Assembly (NCBI GenBank): GCA_037892935.1
Contig: JAYXKI010000005.1
Coordinates: 248,001-312,000 of the forward strand
From: Phlebopus portentosus
Taxonomy: Eukaryota; Basidiomycota; Agaricomycetes; Boletales; Boletinellaceae
DNA: 64,000 nt
Reading direction: 5' to 3'
The notes beneath the pieces were generated by a model. That model had not been told where the DNA came from. It was given only the letters and a program-made list of their open reading frames with translations, and made no database searches. The position numbers were made by a program, and so were the translations under genes. Numbering within the stretch: position 1 is the stretch's first letter; every line of letters starts with the position of its first letter. Shown here one piece after another: positions 46,401 to 59,269 of this stretch.

Positions 46401-49109
46401 AAGAAATTTCAGCATTGGAGTGACGTAATGTCGGACCATCATACCTCCAAACATGTCCTGTAGCATCGCATGGCATCCAGACATTCAATGACTACACAGT
46501 AAACTCTCAGCACCGCGGTTGAGTTATCCGGGTTCTCGAGGAAAGACCTAATGCGGCGTTAAGACTTTTGCTAGACGACTGATAATCTCTCGATACCTAC
46601 TTGGACAAGAACTTCCGAACACTAGGCATGAACCACTGCTTTACGACACGTATCTGTTCATAGCGTGCCGCACTGCGTAACAACGAATCCGAGGGTAAAG
46701 ATGACTGCGGCATGGAAGCCGTTTCCCCTGAGCGACGAACATGAGCTGGATAAATCTTCGTTATAGCTAAAACATACCTTTGAATATTTCAGGAAGGAGG
46801 TCGCGGATTTCGTCCTTCAAACCCTTTTCGACTTGATCTTCGGGAATTGTTCGGGCCCGTACTCCGTAGAGTGCCAGCTTTCGCTGACTGACCAGAGCCG
46901 GAGCTGGCCTGTAAAGTGGAATTATACGGAGAAGCTTTCTGTGGCGCGATGCGGGCTCCTTTCGGAAACCATTAGCAAAGGTCTTTGCAGGAGTTCATTT
47001 AGTATCTACCTCGATGAAAGATAAGCCCGTCTCTCCTCTGGCTATCAATCTTTGAATATACCGATCATAGGAAAATAATCCCTTTTGTATCAGCTCGCCA
47101 AACAGCAGCGCAGTCATGGTCAAATTACGATCATCACATAATTTGGTATCTGTATCGAGCCAGTCGAACAATCCATCTTGGATAAAATCGTCAGGTGACT
47201 CGATGTCCCTTCTGCAAGCGCGTTCTTCGGCTCTGTCGCGCCACTGACGAAGTAAGGTTGCAGCGGCATATGGACGATGGTCGCCGTATTGCAGCCAGCA
47301 GACACCCCACGCAAGTAAAAGAAATAGTTTGCGAGAGAAGATTTCAGGTTGGCAGTCGCCACTCGTGTCGAAGAATGCGAGAGAATTCAACTCGGTTCTG
47401 CTTGTGATAGAGTTTAACAGCTGTTCCGCAGAGGTTAGAAAGGAAAGAATTCGTAAATATCAATTTACAAACCTTCACGTCAGAAACCATGGACCGAAGG
47501 TAACCTTTCGCAGGCTGAGCTCCTGTCCTAAACAACATAGCTTCGTTCCTCCTTTGGACATCCAGCAATACCTCGCTGACGAGTAACCGGACGTTTTGCC
47601 TCGCCTGAGATTCCGACGACGGCCTCCATACAGACTCGTTTCCTGCCAGTATAGATTCGATGGTCTCCGAGTGCGACTTCCATGCTGTAGGGCTGACGAA
47701 GCACGTCGGAGCAGCCAGAAATGCACGCTGCGAATAAATTTCAGTAGACCATTGGTTCGGAAGAGCGATAAAACTCACGCGAAGCAAGCTCTCAAGTCGT
47801 ACTTGAAGATGATACAATGTATCCTTAGAAGGGCTATTTGATATCTGCAGGAAAATAAGTTTCGTCAGAAGAATGACTCGGGAAACAGCTACCTCTTCTA
47901 GTTTTGCCAAGCATGCATCAATAAATGGTTTTACGAGCGCTCGGCATGATCCCAATTCAGAAAAAAAATCATCAGCAAGGCGCGCCATGAAGTCGGCCTG
48001 AGCAAGGTTGCAGCTTCCTATCGTCTGGACAAGCCAAGAGAGAAATGTTGTTCGATCGACCATGTACTCGAAGTAGAATACTCGCAGAAGGTCTAAGCTA
48101 TGGCACGTTAAAACCTTACGAAACTCTTCACATGGGGCACACTTACGAATAAACAAATTTTGATACCCAACGCTCTCGAGAATCGGGATCACCGAGTACG
48201 CCTTTGAAAGTCTGCTTGATATTCAAACCAAGCCTTGGAGCACTTGGAAGAGCAATTTCAGACAGTTGCTTTTTGAGATAACCGGTCATGACATTGACCC
48301 ATTCAACACTGTACTGCAATGGATTGTAATTTGGCTTGTTTCGCAGACCAGCCTACGTCGCTCGTTAAGTCGGTTGACTTGCAAAGGGAGGACAAGAAGG
48401 CTCACAGTTTCGTTACTTCCAAATACCCTGACGAACCATACCGCACGAGGTATCGCAACATTGTTCGCGTGTAGAAGATCTAATAGGTCGTTACCTCTTA
48501 CGCCATGCGGGATGCTCTTACTGAGCTTATACAGAGGAACGTCAGGGTTTGCAAGATCAGAGAACCACGCGCTCCGCTTGGCGTCATTGAGAGTTGCTCG
48601 AGAGGGGATCCGAAAGGTGGATGATCTTCACGAAATTGAATAAATGAGTATTTTAGGCAAAAAGCGTGAAAATGGGAGGTACGAACGGTATCTGAGCTAG
48701 ATTTTCCGCTCGTCTTTGGAATATCTGGTTCATGAAGTCCTCCAGTTCCTTAATCAAGACACCTTCCTTGAGCTCTTTAATCTGCCTTGTCTTGGCAGTG
48801 TACGTCTCTGCCTACAACCCAGTCAGATTGGAAGATTCTAATAAAAAGGGACAGACTTACCTGGATCGGCTGGTTGAGCTTGAATCCATTCTTGATAGTT
48901 GACTCATTGAGCACGTCTCCATCTTCGGACGGTCTTGGAGGGAAGAAGTTTATGAATCCTGGGGAAATAATCAGTTTACGTTAACGAGCTTGTATGAAGG
49001 GCCCGATACCTAGGTCAGCTGAATTTGAGGTCTTTGGGAGCCACGTTGGAGGCGAACACTCATAGATTGGGGGCTTCTCCCGATCATTGTTTTGGCCATT
49101 GTCGGCCAT
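43495..49109 (-). CDS. MED12: Mediator complex subunit 12 (kinase module)
   Basis: Large subunit of the CDK8 kinase module of Mediator. The start is the ATG ending at 49109: MADNGQNNDREKPPIYECSP, PTWLPKTSNSADL, spliced to GFINFFPPRPSEDGDVLNES. The family signature near the N-terminus is present: LYKLSKSIPHGVRGNDLLDL, LHANNVAIPRAVWFVRVFGS. Further exons: FRKVLTCHSLDLLRVFYFEY, FLSWLVQTIGSCNLAQADFM, and the large last exon (43495-46005) with ANPDAPAGLANALWYKYRAS, FTALRYAKFLLHVDLHSSEG, ETWDVMIVVFAHLAIHDAIR, ELIRTLERHAPHCPD. The C-terminus is Ser/Arg-rich (SRRGTPTSRRTSPALSVHTS) and ends KKKARVSTRKKK at 43495. Not every middle exon (46100-47000) was fully resolved. Divergent from SSR4. Confidence 0.92.
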
Positions 49110-49397
49110 ATCAAATGGAAGTTCCCAGTGAACTTGAGTTTAAAGATGAGGCTGGGGTTATAAATCGATCATGCTGCGTCAACGCAGCTGTAAACGATAC
49201 TTGCAATGCTGGTCGTTAGACAGAGATTTGGTGAGAACTCCGAGCTCGAGTCTGAATAATTTGACGTCCGGTTCTGGCTTAGAACGTGTCACGAGAATCG
49301 GTCACAGATCCTGGGACTCGATTGCCCGATTTCGCCGCCCCAGTTGTTGGACCCAAGCTCGACCGAACGTGCTCGCGTCGTTGAACCACTCTTTAAA
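49110..49397. promoter_or_regulatory. Divergent promoter between MED12 and SSR4
   Basis: 288 bp between two start codons on opposite strands, shared by a Mediator subunit and a SWI/SNF subunit gene. No element can be assigned by eye. Confidence 0.5.
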
Positions 49398-50945
49398 ATG
49401 CAAGCAGGTCCAGGGACACCGTCACAATTCGTGAGTGAAATAGCGAAATGCGACTTCTTTCTTATATTTACTCGAAGATTCTTCTTTATCTAGACTGAAA
49501 TCTGTTTGCGGTATCCTGAGCCGCTCGGAGTGCATGTTCAGGTCACGTATGAGGCAGCCGTACAATATCTGGTAAAAGCACATCAACTAGCGACTGGCGT
49601 TCCGTTCCAATGGGGATACATCGACAGGCCACAAGAAGGAAGCCTCTTTATCGTCTTCCTGCTACCTCAGCAACGAGTATTCCCAAATGATGGTATTCGA
49701 TACCAGGAGCAAGAAAACCGGTACATGATACCTGCTGGGGGAGGTCGCGTAAGTAATATGATCGTTCTAATAAATCGAAAAAGTATGTTGAAATGTTTAT
49801 CTTCATACAGGAGCTTGAAGTTTGTGAGGTAAAGTTTGGCTTTATACCAGACTCAGGAGACACCGCTGCCTTCCGCGTGCGTCGACGGTTCCGATTCATA
49901 AAGGGCGGGAACGCTCAGCTCTATCTCGTTCACTACTCTGCGGGATCAACGATGCGTAAGCAATCTGCCTCTCCTTGCGATATGTTGTGCAATGATGACA
50001 TTGCCACATAGCTATAATTCCTGCGCTACGCACTCAGCCCGTTCGACAGTACCCTTTACGGCCATATAACGAGCCTGCAACATATGTCCTAGGAGATAAG
50101 ACGGGACAAAAGGTTATCTTACCTCAACAGCGTGCAATGCACCCCGGGCATCCGGGCCAGGCAATTGCAACGACCGGAATGCCTGGAATGGTTGGTATGA
50201 GCGGAGGAATGCAACATCAAGCGGCAATGCTTGCCCACCAAAATCGGGAGATGGAGGCTCTTGAACGAAGACAAGCTCGTGAAAGGGCAACAACGCTGCC
50301 TGCTCATGCTGTGCGTAGCCTACTTACTTTTTCACTTTGCTTCACGCTCTTCACTTTGCTCATTCTCATTTTGTGCGCCGTCGCTGACTTGGCCTTGTTC
50401 TCCATGCATGAACAGCAAGCCGCAGCGATCCATGACGATGACTCTGGAGGTAAGTAAGATATAGTCGAATTTCTGAACTAGTTGTGACTCGGTTTACTGC
50501 AGATGAGTACGACCATATCTCCACGCGATCCCTTGCCTTGGCCCGCTACAAGAGAAATCATGAGTATATGAATGAAGTCTTCATGCATGCTGCTTTTGGT
50601 ATGCTCTGATTGTTTTATGAAACGGCGATAGACTGACTTGTTTGTGGTGTTTTTAAAGGTGACAAGAAGTCAAAAGAACCTTCAGACCCGTATTCCTACT
50701 TTAACGAAGATGAAATCAAAGAGAAGATCGTATGTCCCCTTTTCCTTTGCTTTTCATGAGCACAACACTGAACAATATCTTGGATGCAGTCCAAGTTAGA
50801 GAAAGAGGTTGCAGAGCTCACAGCAAAAGCTGAGGAATGCAAAGAAGCCTCTCGTCAACGTGAACGAACGGAGAGCGTTGAAACGGGTGGTGACGTCTCA
50901 ATGACTAGCTTAGGGCCTGTACCTGCAGAAGGCGTTGTACTTTAG
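49398..50945 (+). CDS. SSR4: SWI/SNF and RSC complex subunit Ssr4
   Basis: Chromatin-remodelling subunit first defined in fission yeast. The short first exon MQAGPGTPSQF splices (GTGAGT...TATCTAG) to TEICLRYPEPLGVHVQVTYE. Then AVQYLVKAHQLATGVPFQWG, YIDRPQEGSLFIVFLLPQQR, VFPNDGIRYQEQENRYMIPA, ELEVCEVKFGFIPDSGDTAA, FRVRRRFRFIKGGNAQLYLV, HYSAGSTMPIIPALRTQPVR and QKVILPQQ match the Ssr4 N-terminal domain throughout. A Met/Gly/Gln-rich linker leads to HQNREMEALERRQARERATT, DEYDHISTRSLALARYKRNH, EYMNEVFMHAAFGDKKSKEP and a coiled-coil tail KLEKEVAELTAKAEECKEAS. Stop at 50943-50945. The frame is intact. Confidence 0.93.
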
Positions 50946-51149
50946 CTCACGGTTGAACTATTATTTATTGGTTTGTTAGTTAGTGTAGCATCACATCGTT
51001 TTGTGTATTTTGTCGACTTCATGCTTATAAGTATATACTTTAGACTTTTTCTATAATCGTGGGAAATCTATCATCTATCGACAGCCCTTACTTGGTTCGA
51101 CTTGAAAGTTGCCTGCATTGTCGATCGTCATTCAGGCGTGTCTTTTACC

Positions 51150-54100
51150 ATGCACCTTTACAATCTTACCCTACACCCGCCTACAGCGGCGACGCATGCC
51201 ATTGTCGGCAACTTCTCTGGTGCTCGACAGCAGGAGATTATTGTTTCTCATGGAACGCGCCTTGAGTTGCTCCGACCAGATGTCCAGACGGGTAAGATTG
51301 CAACTGTGCTTGCCAACGATGTTTTTGGTTCCATTCGTTCATTGGCCGCCTTCAGGTTAACTGGTGGGACGAAGGGTGAGCTTGTGTGCGTATTCCGAAC
51401 CTTGTTCGTCATGATTTACTCTGTCTTTTCTCAGACTACGCCATAGTAGGCTCAGATTCTGGTCGTATAGTCATCCTCGAGTATGACCCCAAAACAAGCA
51501 GTTTCCTCAAACTGCATCAGGAGACATACGGAAAGTCTGGCGCTCGACGTATCGTCCCAGGGCAATACCTTGCGACCGACCCAAAAGGACGCAGTGTCAT
51601 GATTTCAGCTATCGAGAAAGCGAAACTCGTGTACATTCTAAACCGTGATGCTGCTGCCAATTTGACGATTTCTTCGCCTCTTGAAGCACACAAGAATGCA
51701 GCGATAATTCACCACATCGTCGGAGTCGACGTTGGATTCGAGAATCCATTGTTTGCGGCTCTTGAAGTTGACTATATGGAGTCGGACCAGGATCCAACTG
51801 GCGAAGCGTTTAACAAGGCCGAAAAGGTACGTCAGAGCATGAACTACGCTAACGGTTTCTCGGCACTCATCTTCGACTTTGTAGATGCTGACCTTCTACG
51901 AATTGGATCTCGGCCTTAACCACGTTGTTCGTAAATGGAGCGAGCCAACAGATCCCCGAGCAAATCTTCTCGTTCAAGTACCAGGAGGTCAACTAGCTTC
52001 ATCTGATCGGTTCGATGGTCCATCTGGTGTTCTTGTTTGCTGCGAAGATCATATTATATATCGAAACATGGATTCACCGCAGCATCGTGTCCCCATTCCT
52101 CGCCGACGACATCCCTTAGAAGACAAAGAACGAGGTCTCATCATCGTCTCTGCGGTCATGCATAAGATGAAGGTATGTCTTAGCCACCGGTTCCATCATA
52201 TGTATCGGCTGACGTCCTGCTCCAGGGCGCATTTTTCTTCCTCCTCCAAAGCGAAGACGGCGACTTATACAAAGTCACCATTGATCATGAAGACGAGGAG
52301 GTGAAAGCACTGAAGATCAAATATTTTGACACAGTACCGGTAGCTTCCAGCCTATGCATTCTAAGATCCGGTTTCCTATTCGTCGCCTCGGAGTTTGGTA
52401 ACCAGTATGTTTTAATCATTATCGACCTACACGAACCGCTAATCCTTGTTGAAGTTATCTTTACCAGTTCCAGAAACTTGGTGATGATGATAATGAACCT
52501 GAATTCTCGTCGACCGACTATCCTGGCTTTGGTATGGATGACCCCTCTACTTCCTTGCCGCTCGCGTACTTCAAACCACGACCTCTGGACAACCTGGTTC
52601 TTGTCGATGAGATCGAGTCGCTATGTCCTATCATCGACTCAAAAGTCATGAACATATTGCCCAACAGCGACACTCCGCAGATCTATGCCGCATGCGGGCG
52701 AGGTGCACGATCAACATTCAGGACACTTCGGCATGGTCTTGAAGTTGAAGAAGTCGTCAGCTCCGACCTTCCCGGTATTCCAAACGCTGTTTGGACTACA
52801 CGGGTCAAGGAAGATGATCCCTATGATTCATACATCATCCTTTCCTTTGTGAATGGAACACTAGTTCTGTCCATCGGCGAAACCATCGAAGAAGTTCAAG
52901 ACACTGGGTTCCTTTCATCAGCTCCGACACTGGCAGTTCAGCAAATAGGGTCGGATACGTTATTACAAGTCCATCCACATGGGATTCGACATGTTCTTGC
53001 TGACAGACGTGTGAACGAGTGGAGGGTCCCGCAGGGTCGTACCATTGTCGCAGCCACTACGAACAAGCGGCAAGTGGTTGTTGCACTAAGCTCAGCTGAA
53101 CTGGTTTACTTCGAGCTTGATTTGGAGGGTCAGCTCAGTGAGTATCAAGATCGTCGAGCTATGGGGAGTACCGTGTTGGCACTCAGCGTGGGTGAAGTTC
53201 CAGCCGGTAGACTGCGGACACCGTATTTGGCCGTGGGGTGCGAGGATCAGACAGTCCGCATAGTATCCCTCGATCCAGAAAGTACGCTGGAGACAATTTC
53301 GTTGCAAGCTCTTACTGCACCTCCATCGGCCATCTGCATCGCGGACATGTTGGACTCTAGTATTGATAAGAACCAGCCGACGATGTTTGTGAACATCGGG
53401 CTACAAAATGGTGTACTTCTCCGAACTGTACTTGATCCTATTAATGGGCAATTAACGGATACCCGGACAAGGTATGAATTTAAGCCAAGTGCAGCAGATC
53501 GAGTTTTTCCTTACGTGCTTTGTACAGGTTCTTGGGCACAAATCCGGTGAAGTTAATGCGGGTCCAAGTTCAGCGAAATCCGTCCATTCTTGCGCTATCA
53601 TCGCGTTCATGGCTGAACTACACTCATCAAGGCCTCTTGCATTTCACACCTCTCATCTTTGAGACGCTGAATCATGCTTGGGAATTCTCTGCCGAGCTTT
53701 GTCCAGAAGGTTTGATTGGTATCTCTGGTAGCGTGCTTCGGTAAGTATAGTTTTTCAATTATGATTGTTATCCGTGATGAACCCAAGGGGTCGCGATGCC
53801 GAAGGCACATGTCGAAAAGTTTTAAAGTCTATACCAATTGTTCCTACTGATGACCTTTTTTTTACTTCCGCTCTGCCTTCTTCTGAGCACTTACACCTTC
53901 CTGTAGGATCTTCCAGATACCAAAGCTGGGGACGAAACTCAAGCAAGAGTCAATGCCATTGACGTATACACCCCGAAAATTCATTCCACATCCAACGTAC
54001 CCATATTTTTATATGATCGAGTGCGATCACCGCGTTTTGGGAGATGAAACTGCAAAGCAGAAGTTGGACGCGTTGGTGAGTACACATGGCTGACATCTTC

Positions 54101-55393
54101 ATTTTGTTGACTAATGTCGATGTAAAGCGTCAAAAGGGCACCAAGATTGACGAGGATGTCGTTAACCTTCCCCCCGATGTCTTTGGACGACCAAAAGCAC
54201 CCGCCGGCACATGGGGATCGTGTATCAGGATACTTGATCCCTTGAACAAAACCACCATGAAGGTGATTCACCTTGATAACAACGAGGCAGCATTTTCTAT
54301 CGCTGTCGTTCCATTCTCGGCCAGAAATGGCGATCTCTTCTTGTGTGTCGGGACGGCATCGTCAACTTTTCTAGCACCTAGGTCATGCACTAGTGGATAT
54401 ATTCGTACATACGCTTTCACGAATAACGGGGCGGATCTGGAGCTAGTTCACAAGGCACGTATTCTGCATGTCACCTGCCTGTCATTGCCTTACAATCATT
54501 TTTACAGACAGAGACCGATGACGTCCCGATGGCACTGATGGCCTTCCAAGGCAGATTATGCGCAGGTATCGGGAAAGCGCTTCGTATTTATGATATTGGT
54601 AAGAAGAAACTTTTGCGAAAGGTCGAGACCAAGGTTAGTCTTTTTGCGTTTTTGAGTCTGCTGTGACTTGCCTAATACATTGCCATAGACATATGGATCA
54701 GCGATTGTAACTTTAAATACGCAGGGCTCGCGGATAATCATAGGCGACATGCAAGACTCCGTCGTTTACGCCGTGTACAAACCTCCTGAAAATCGACTCC
54801 TCGTCTTCGCCGACGACAGTCAACCTCGATGGACGACTTCTACCGTCATGGTGGACTATATGACCATTGCTGCCGGAGACAAGTTCGGAAACATCTTCGT
54901 CAACAGACTAGACCAGAAAGTGTCTGACCAAATTGACGATGACCCGACTGGAGCGGGTATTCTTCACGAGAAGGGTATTCTTATGGGTGCTCCGCATAAA
55001 ACAAAGATGATGACTCACTTCCACGTCGGCGATATCGTGACGAGCATTCATAAGGCGTCCCTAGTCGCTGGTGGCCGCGAAGTCTTGCTCTACACCTGTC
55101 TGCATGGGACGATCGGCATCCTTGTGCCTTTCGTCTCGAAGGAGGATGTTGACCTACTCTCAACACTCGAGCAGCATATGCGGTCGGAGAAGTTGAGTCT
55201 AGTTGGACGCGATCATCTTGCGTGGCGAGGCTACTACGTGCCCGTCAAGTCTGTGGTCGACGGAGACCTCTGCGAGCAGTTTGCGCGTCTTCCCGCAAAC
55301 AAGCAGTCTTCCATCGCTGTCGAGCTCGATCGTAGTGTTGGTGAAGTGTTGAAGAAACTCGAACAATTGCGGGTGACAGCCAGTGGCTTCTAA
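51150..55393 (+). CDS. RSE1: Splicing factor 3B subunit 3 (Rse1)
   Basis: Beta-propeller scaffold of the U2 snRNP SF3b complex, paralogous to DDB1/CPSF1. The start [20 protein letters not shown] is followed by [147 protein letters not shown], a mid-region [34 protein letters not shown], then [80 protein letters not shown] and a C-terminus [20 protein letters not shown] ending RVTASGF. This is the full SF3B3 length (about 1,200 residues). All exon joins checked keep frame. Confidence 0.96.
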
Positions 55394-56292
55394 TCGATTC
55401 GAGATCTGTATTTTCGATAGCTTTGTATTTCAAATTTAATCGTGTTACAATGGTAGCTCAGTCCTAAAATTCGGTTACATCGCAAAATGTGAAAATCGAC
55501 TAAACCTCTAGGAATCTGGTAAGCACTTTACTTACTAAACTCCACCCTCCAGCTATTGAGACCAGCTGCTGAGACAACGACACGTTAGTTCTTGCCCTCT
55601 ATGCTTCTGCATACAAATCCTGTCTTGTATTTGCCAGGGTCCCTACCGTTTCAGGGCGCGTATACAACAAACTATTCATGCATATTCTCAGGCTATGGCA
55701 GTATACGGTGCCCTAAAAACGAAACAAAGGGATAAGAGCAGGAGACAAAAGTCAATGTTTGATCCAAATAAATGATTCAAGCTGAGGTTGAACTTTGTTT
55801 TCCGATAAAAACTCCGCAGACGCGAGACCGGACTCTTTGCATGGAACAACCTCAGGCACGGTGACTACCAATCTGCATGGCCGTACTGTGTATCGCGTCC
55901 AGTTCTAGCATATTTAGGAGATGATGGGCTCATCTCCTATTTTGCTCATTCTGCCTGTTAATACTCGTAGTCTCGCGAAGTGAGGGAAGCCACACGTGTC
56001 GTTCTTGTCATGGTCACGAACATTATTGATGTCTCAATATCCCTGCTCCCGAAATATCGATCCACCCGCAAACGAGAAATTCTCTTTCGTTTTCTCGAAG
56101 GAAGGCATACTTTGACAATGGAATAATCCGAGACTTTTATGTGCCAAGGGGACGCATCGTTATTTGTCTGAGCCAGGCAGCTCCGAGACAAATATTGAAA
56201 CACTTTTTGTCTCCTTTTCGTTGTGCAAACTTATAAATATGAGCATCTTCTCTGTAAGCTATGCCATCCGTGCATAGGATTAAGACTCGACC
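55394..56292. other. Intergenic region upstream of the carboxypeptidase
   Basis: About 900 bp. No gene recognised. A stretch at about 55995-56060 (tcatggtcacgaacattattgatgtctca...) is partly repeated at 59280-59335, just upstream of the truncated carboxypeptidase duplicate, showing that the duplication included this upstream sequence. Confidence 0.5.
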
Positions 56293-58354
56293 ATGGCTTT
56301 CATCACTCGCTTCACTGCCGTAGACATCCTTCTTGGACTAACATTTGCGTCCACTGTATCGGCCTTGTCGCGACCGCTTGTGGACGAGGATGCCGTACTT
56401 CTCGATTCTCGTGCTATCCACGCGGGCAAGATGCGTTATGTCAATGATTCAGGTGTTTGCGGTAAGCTCTTATAACCTGACTATTTCGACTTATTGAAAT
56501 TAAACTTTGACTTGCGGTCTGTAGAGACGGATCCGGACGTCTTTCAGGCTTCCGGTTACGCTGATCTAACAAAGTCTCAGCATATCTGGTGAATAGGACT
56601 TTTTATTTAGCCTCTCAGTGTCATCTCTAACTTTTTCATAAGGTGGTGGTTCTTCGCCTCTAGAAACAACTCAGCGTCCGCTCCTGTTGCCATCTGGCTT
56701 AATGGAGGAGTATGCCTTCAGAACACTCTGGTGTCTGTTCTTTGACTACTACTCATCTTTGCATATCTAGCCTGGATCCTCTTCTATGCTTGGTCTCTTT
56801 CAAGAAAACGGGGTAAGCCTCTCGCAGAATATATTGTTATTCCATAGACTTAAGTTTGTTACAAGCCATGCCGCATAGATGCAAACGGCTCTTCCACGTC
56901 GCCGAATCCCTACTCATGGAACAACAACGCTAACATGTAGGTTGTAGTGCCTGTCAGGAAGATTCATCACTCACAAGCTGTTGATCATCAGGATTTTCAT
57001 TGACCAACCAGGTCAGGTTTCTGCTACTCAGTTGGAAGTTCTATATTACTAACTTCATTGTACTCCGTAGTTGGCGCTGGCTATTCCTACGGAGATTTGA
57101 AGGTTTACAGCACGAACGATGCCGCAGTTGCGATGTGGAAGACGCTCCAGATTTTCTTCGCGGATCCAGCTTTCGCTCCTTTTGCGAAGAATGAACTCGC
57201 GCTTTGGACAGAATCGTGCGTCGGTCCGGAACAATGGACAAGTCCCGTAACTGATTTTTGACCTGCCATTAGATATGGCGGGCACTATGGACCTGCGTTT
57301 GCGCATTATTTCCTTCAGCAGAACGATGCGATCGCAAATGGCTCGATTTCTGGTATTCCGCTCAACTTCAAGACTCTTGGAATTGGAAATGGCATTACCG
57401 ATGCGCTGCATCAGTATGCGTCATATCCGGAATACGCAGCTTCCAACCCGTACAAGCCTCTTGCCAATAGCAGTGTGATCGCATCCGCGAACAGCTCATT
57501 CTATGATCAAGGTGGATGTAGAGATCAAGTAGGTGTTCAAATAAAGTTCCAAGACTCCTCCACTCATATGATTGCTTCCCTAGATTATCGATTGTTACAC
57601 CAACAGAACAAAAGATGTTTGCTTAGCGGCGGAGGCATTCTGCGAAAACAATGTCTATGGAGTTTTCTTAGATGACTTTGACCCGTATGATGTACGTGGA
57701 CCGCTCGAGGACTCGTATCCGCCAGATCCCTCGCCCCTCCTGCAGAACAAAACATTCATGTGCGTATAAGGCCATTCAGTACCTAATTGTGGGAGGCACT
57801 GATGTCATAATGTAGTGAGAAGATCGGGTCGAAGCAGAATTGGACCTCGAGTAATGGTCAGGTGTTTAACAATGTTTTTTCGACGGGAGACGACGTGCGC
57901 AATTTTACTCCAGACTTAGAGGCTGTCATCAACGCAGGAGTGAGCCTATCAGTGTAGTTTTCAGACGTTGCAGACTAACATACCCCTGTTTTGCAGGTCC
58001 GAACGGTCCTCTACGATGGTGATGCAGACTTCATCGTTAACTATAAGGGTGTAGAAGCGGTGGTATGCCCTGCTCGATGCCTCCGATGACCTTCCGTTGC
58101 TTATTATGTTTTCCTAGGTCGACAGCCTCAACACGCAATACACCTCAATGTACCGCCAGCAACAATTCGCCAACTACACCGTCTCAGGAAATGTCGCAGG
58201 ATTAGTCAAAAACGCTGGTAACTTCAGTTACCTTCGTGTTTTGGGCGCGGGCCACGAGGTACCCGCGTATAATTACACGGGACTTGCGGTCGGACAAGCC
58301 GCTCTGCAGTTCTTTGATCAGACGATGAGAGGAGAACAATTGTCTTCTACATAA
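56293..58354 (+). CDS. Secreted serine carboxypeptidase (peptidase family S10)
   Basis: Extracellular or vacuolar protease that removes C-terminal residues. MAFITRFTAVDILLGLTFAS leads into TVSALSRP, a typical signal peptide. The mature part shows [39 protein letters not shown], the nucleophile motif [20 protein letters not shown] (rejoined across an intron), IGNGITDALHQYASYPEYAA, RTVLYDGDADFIVNYKGVEA (acid Asp) and RVLGAGHEVPAYN (catalytic His). Many N-x-S/T sites fit secretion. Exon joins checked: HIW/[44 protein letters not shown]. End: RGEQLSST at 58354, only 86 bp from the convergent SWIM gene. No lesion. Confidence 0.94.
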
Positions 58355-58440
58355 ACCTTTTAATCGCCATTACTACCCCCGGGTTCGCACTAGTTCAGAA
58401 TGGGTATGCTTCGGATAGATAGATGCGAGTGTACTCACTT

Positions 58441-59031
58441 TCAAGCAATACACTGCACGAGCTGTGACGCTGGAAAATATTCGTCCGTAACACTACGCTG
58501 GACACATCTCTTTAAAGATAGGGCGAGCTTTGCTGCAAGCACATGTTTGCACTGACAACGATACGTCAATGAGCCCATAAGTCCTTTGCTCGAAACGAGC
58601 TTAAACTTACTAGAATATGATCTTCTGATAAGAGGACAGAGAAAGAAAATGCCGGGCAATTGCAATATACCGGCATAATTGGTGGTAGATCCAGTTGTAC
58701 GGAATAAGTAGCTGTTGAGCCATGAACTTCGTAGAACGAACGCCCCAAACTGTCGTAAGATGTATAACTATGTTTCAAAAGGTCACCGAGTAAAAAGAGG
58801 TCTATACGTTTGACAACAAAGACCAACCTCGCTCCCTGTCAATGAGATCTAAAGCAGCAAGAATCAGGTTATCCGGAAAGAGATGACGCAGTTTTTGTAC
58901 ATCATCATCGGACACTATAGGTACGTTCAGTAATGGTTCTCTCAGTTCAAGGAATACCCACGTGTCCCAGAAGCCACATCGAGCTCTCTGAGGATGCCGT
59001 CAAGGAGGCGATACATCTCGAGGAAAGACAT
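58441..59031 (-). CDS. SWS1: SWIM zinc-finger protein, SWS1/ZSWIM7 (Shu complex) homologue
   Basis: Recombination mediator subunit that acts with Rad51 paralogues (fission yeast Sws1, human ZSWIM7). On the minus strand: MSFLEMYRLLDGILRELDVA, GT spliced to LSDDDVQKLRHLFPDNLILA, ALDLIDRER, then SYDSLGRSFYEVHGSTATYS, VYCNCPAFSFSVLLSEDHIL spliced to CKHVLAAKLALSLKRCVQRS, VTDEYFPASQLVQCIA, stop at 58441. The SWIM motif is complete (CNC...CKH) and spans the last intron, which explains why no single open frame shows it. Total about 150 residues, close to human ZSWIM7. The join between DRER and SYDSLG needs a one-base shift or an unusual intron, so a small error may sit at about 58745-58810. Lies between the carboxypeptidase and its truncated copy. 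Confidence 0.82.
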
Positions 59032-59269
59032 AATGAAATATGGGCCTGAGAGGCAGTATGAGTGAGCATCGCAATGGAAGAAAAGTCGATGCTGCGAAGT
59101 CGAAGTCGTAATATTCGTTCAATCCAATTGAGTGGCACAACACGTGATCGCGGGTCGTCAAAAATCAGCACCTAAACTTCTCGGTCTGACGACCAGTCTA
59201 CTTCCTGCATATTTTGGCTGTTTCGATCGCTCAATGCAAATGTCGATGCGAAAAGGCGCAGCAGATTTC

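Noticed and set aside
34079..50945. MED14, MED12 and SSR4 as a functional co-activator gene cluster
   Set aside because: They are interrupted by SCY1 and DAD2, which have unrelated roles; proximity alone is weak evidence in a compact fungal genome.
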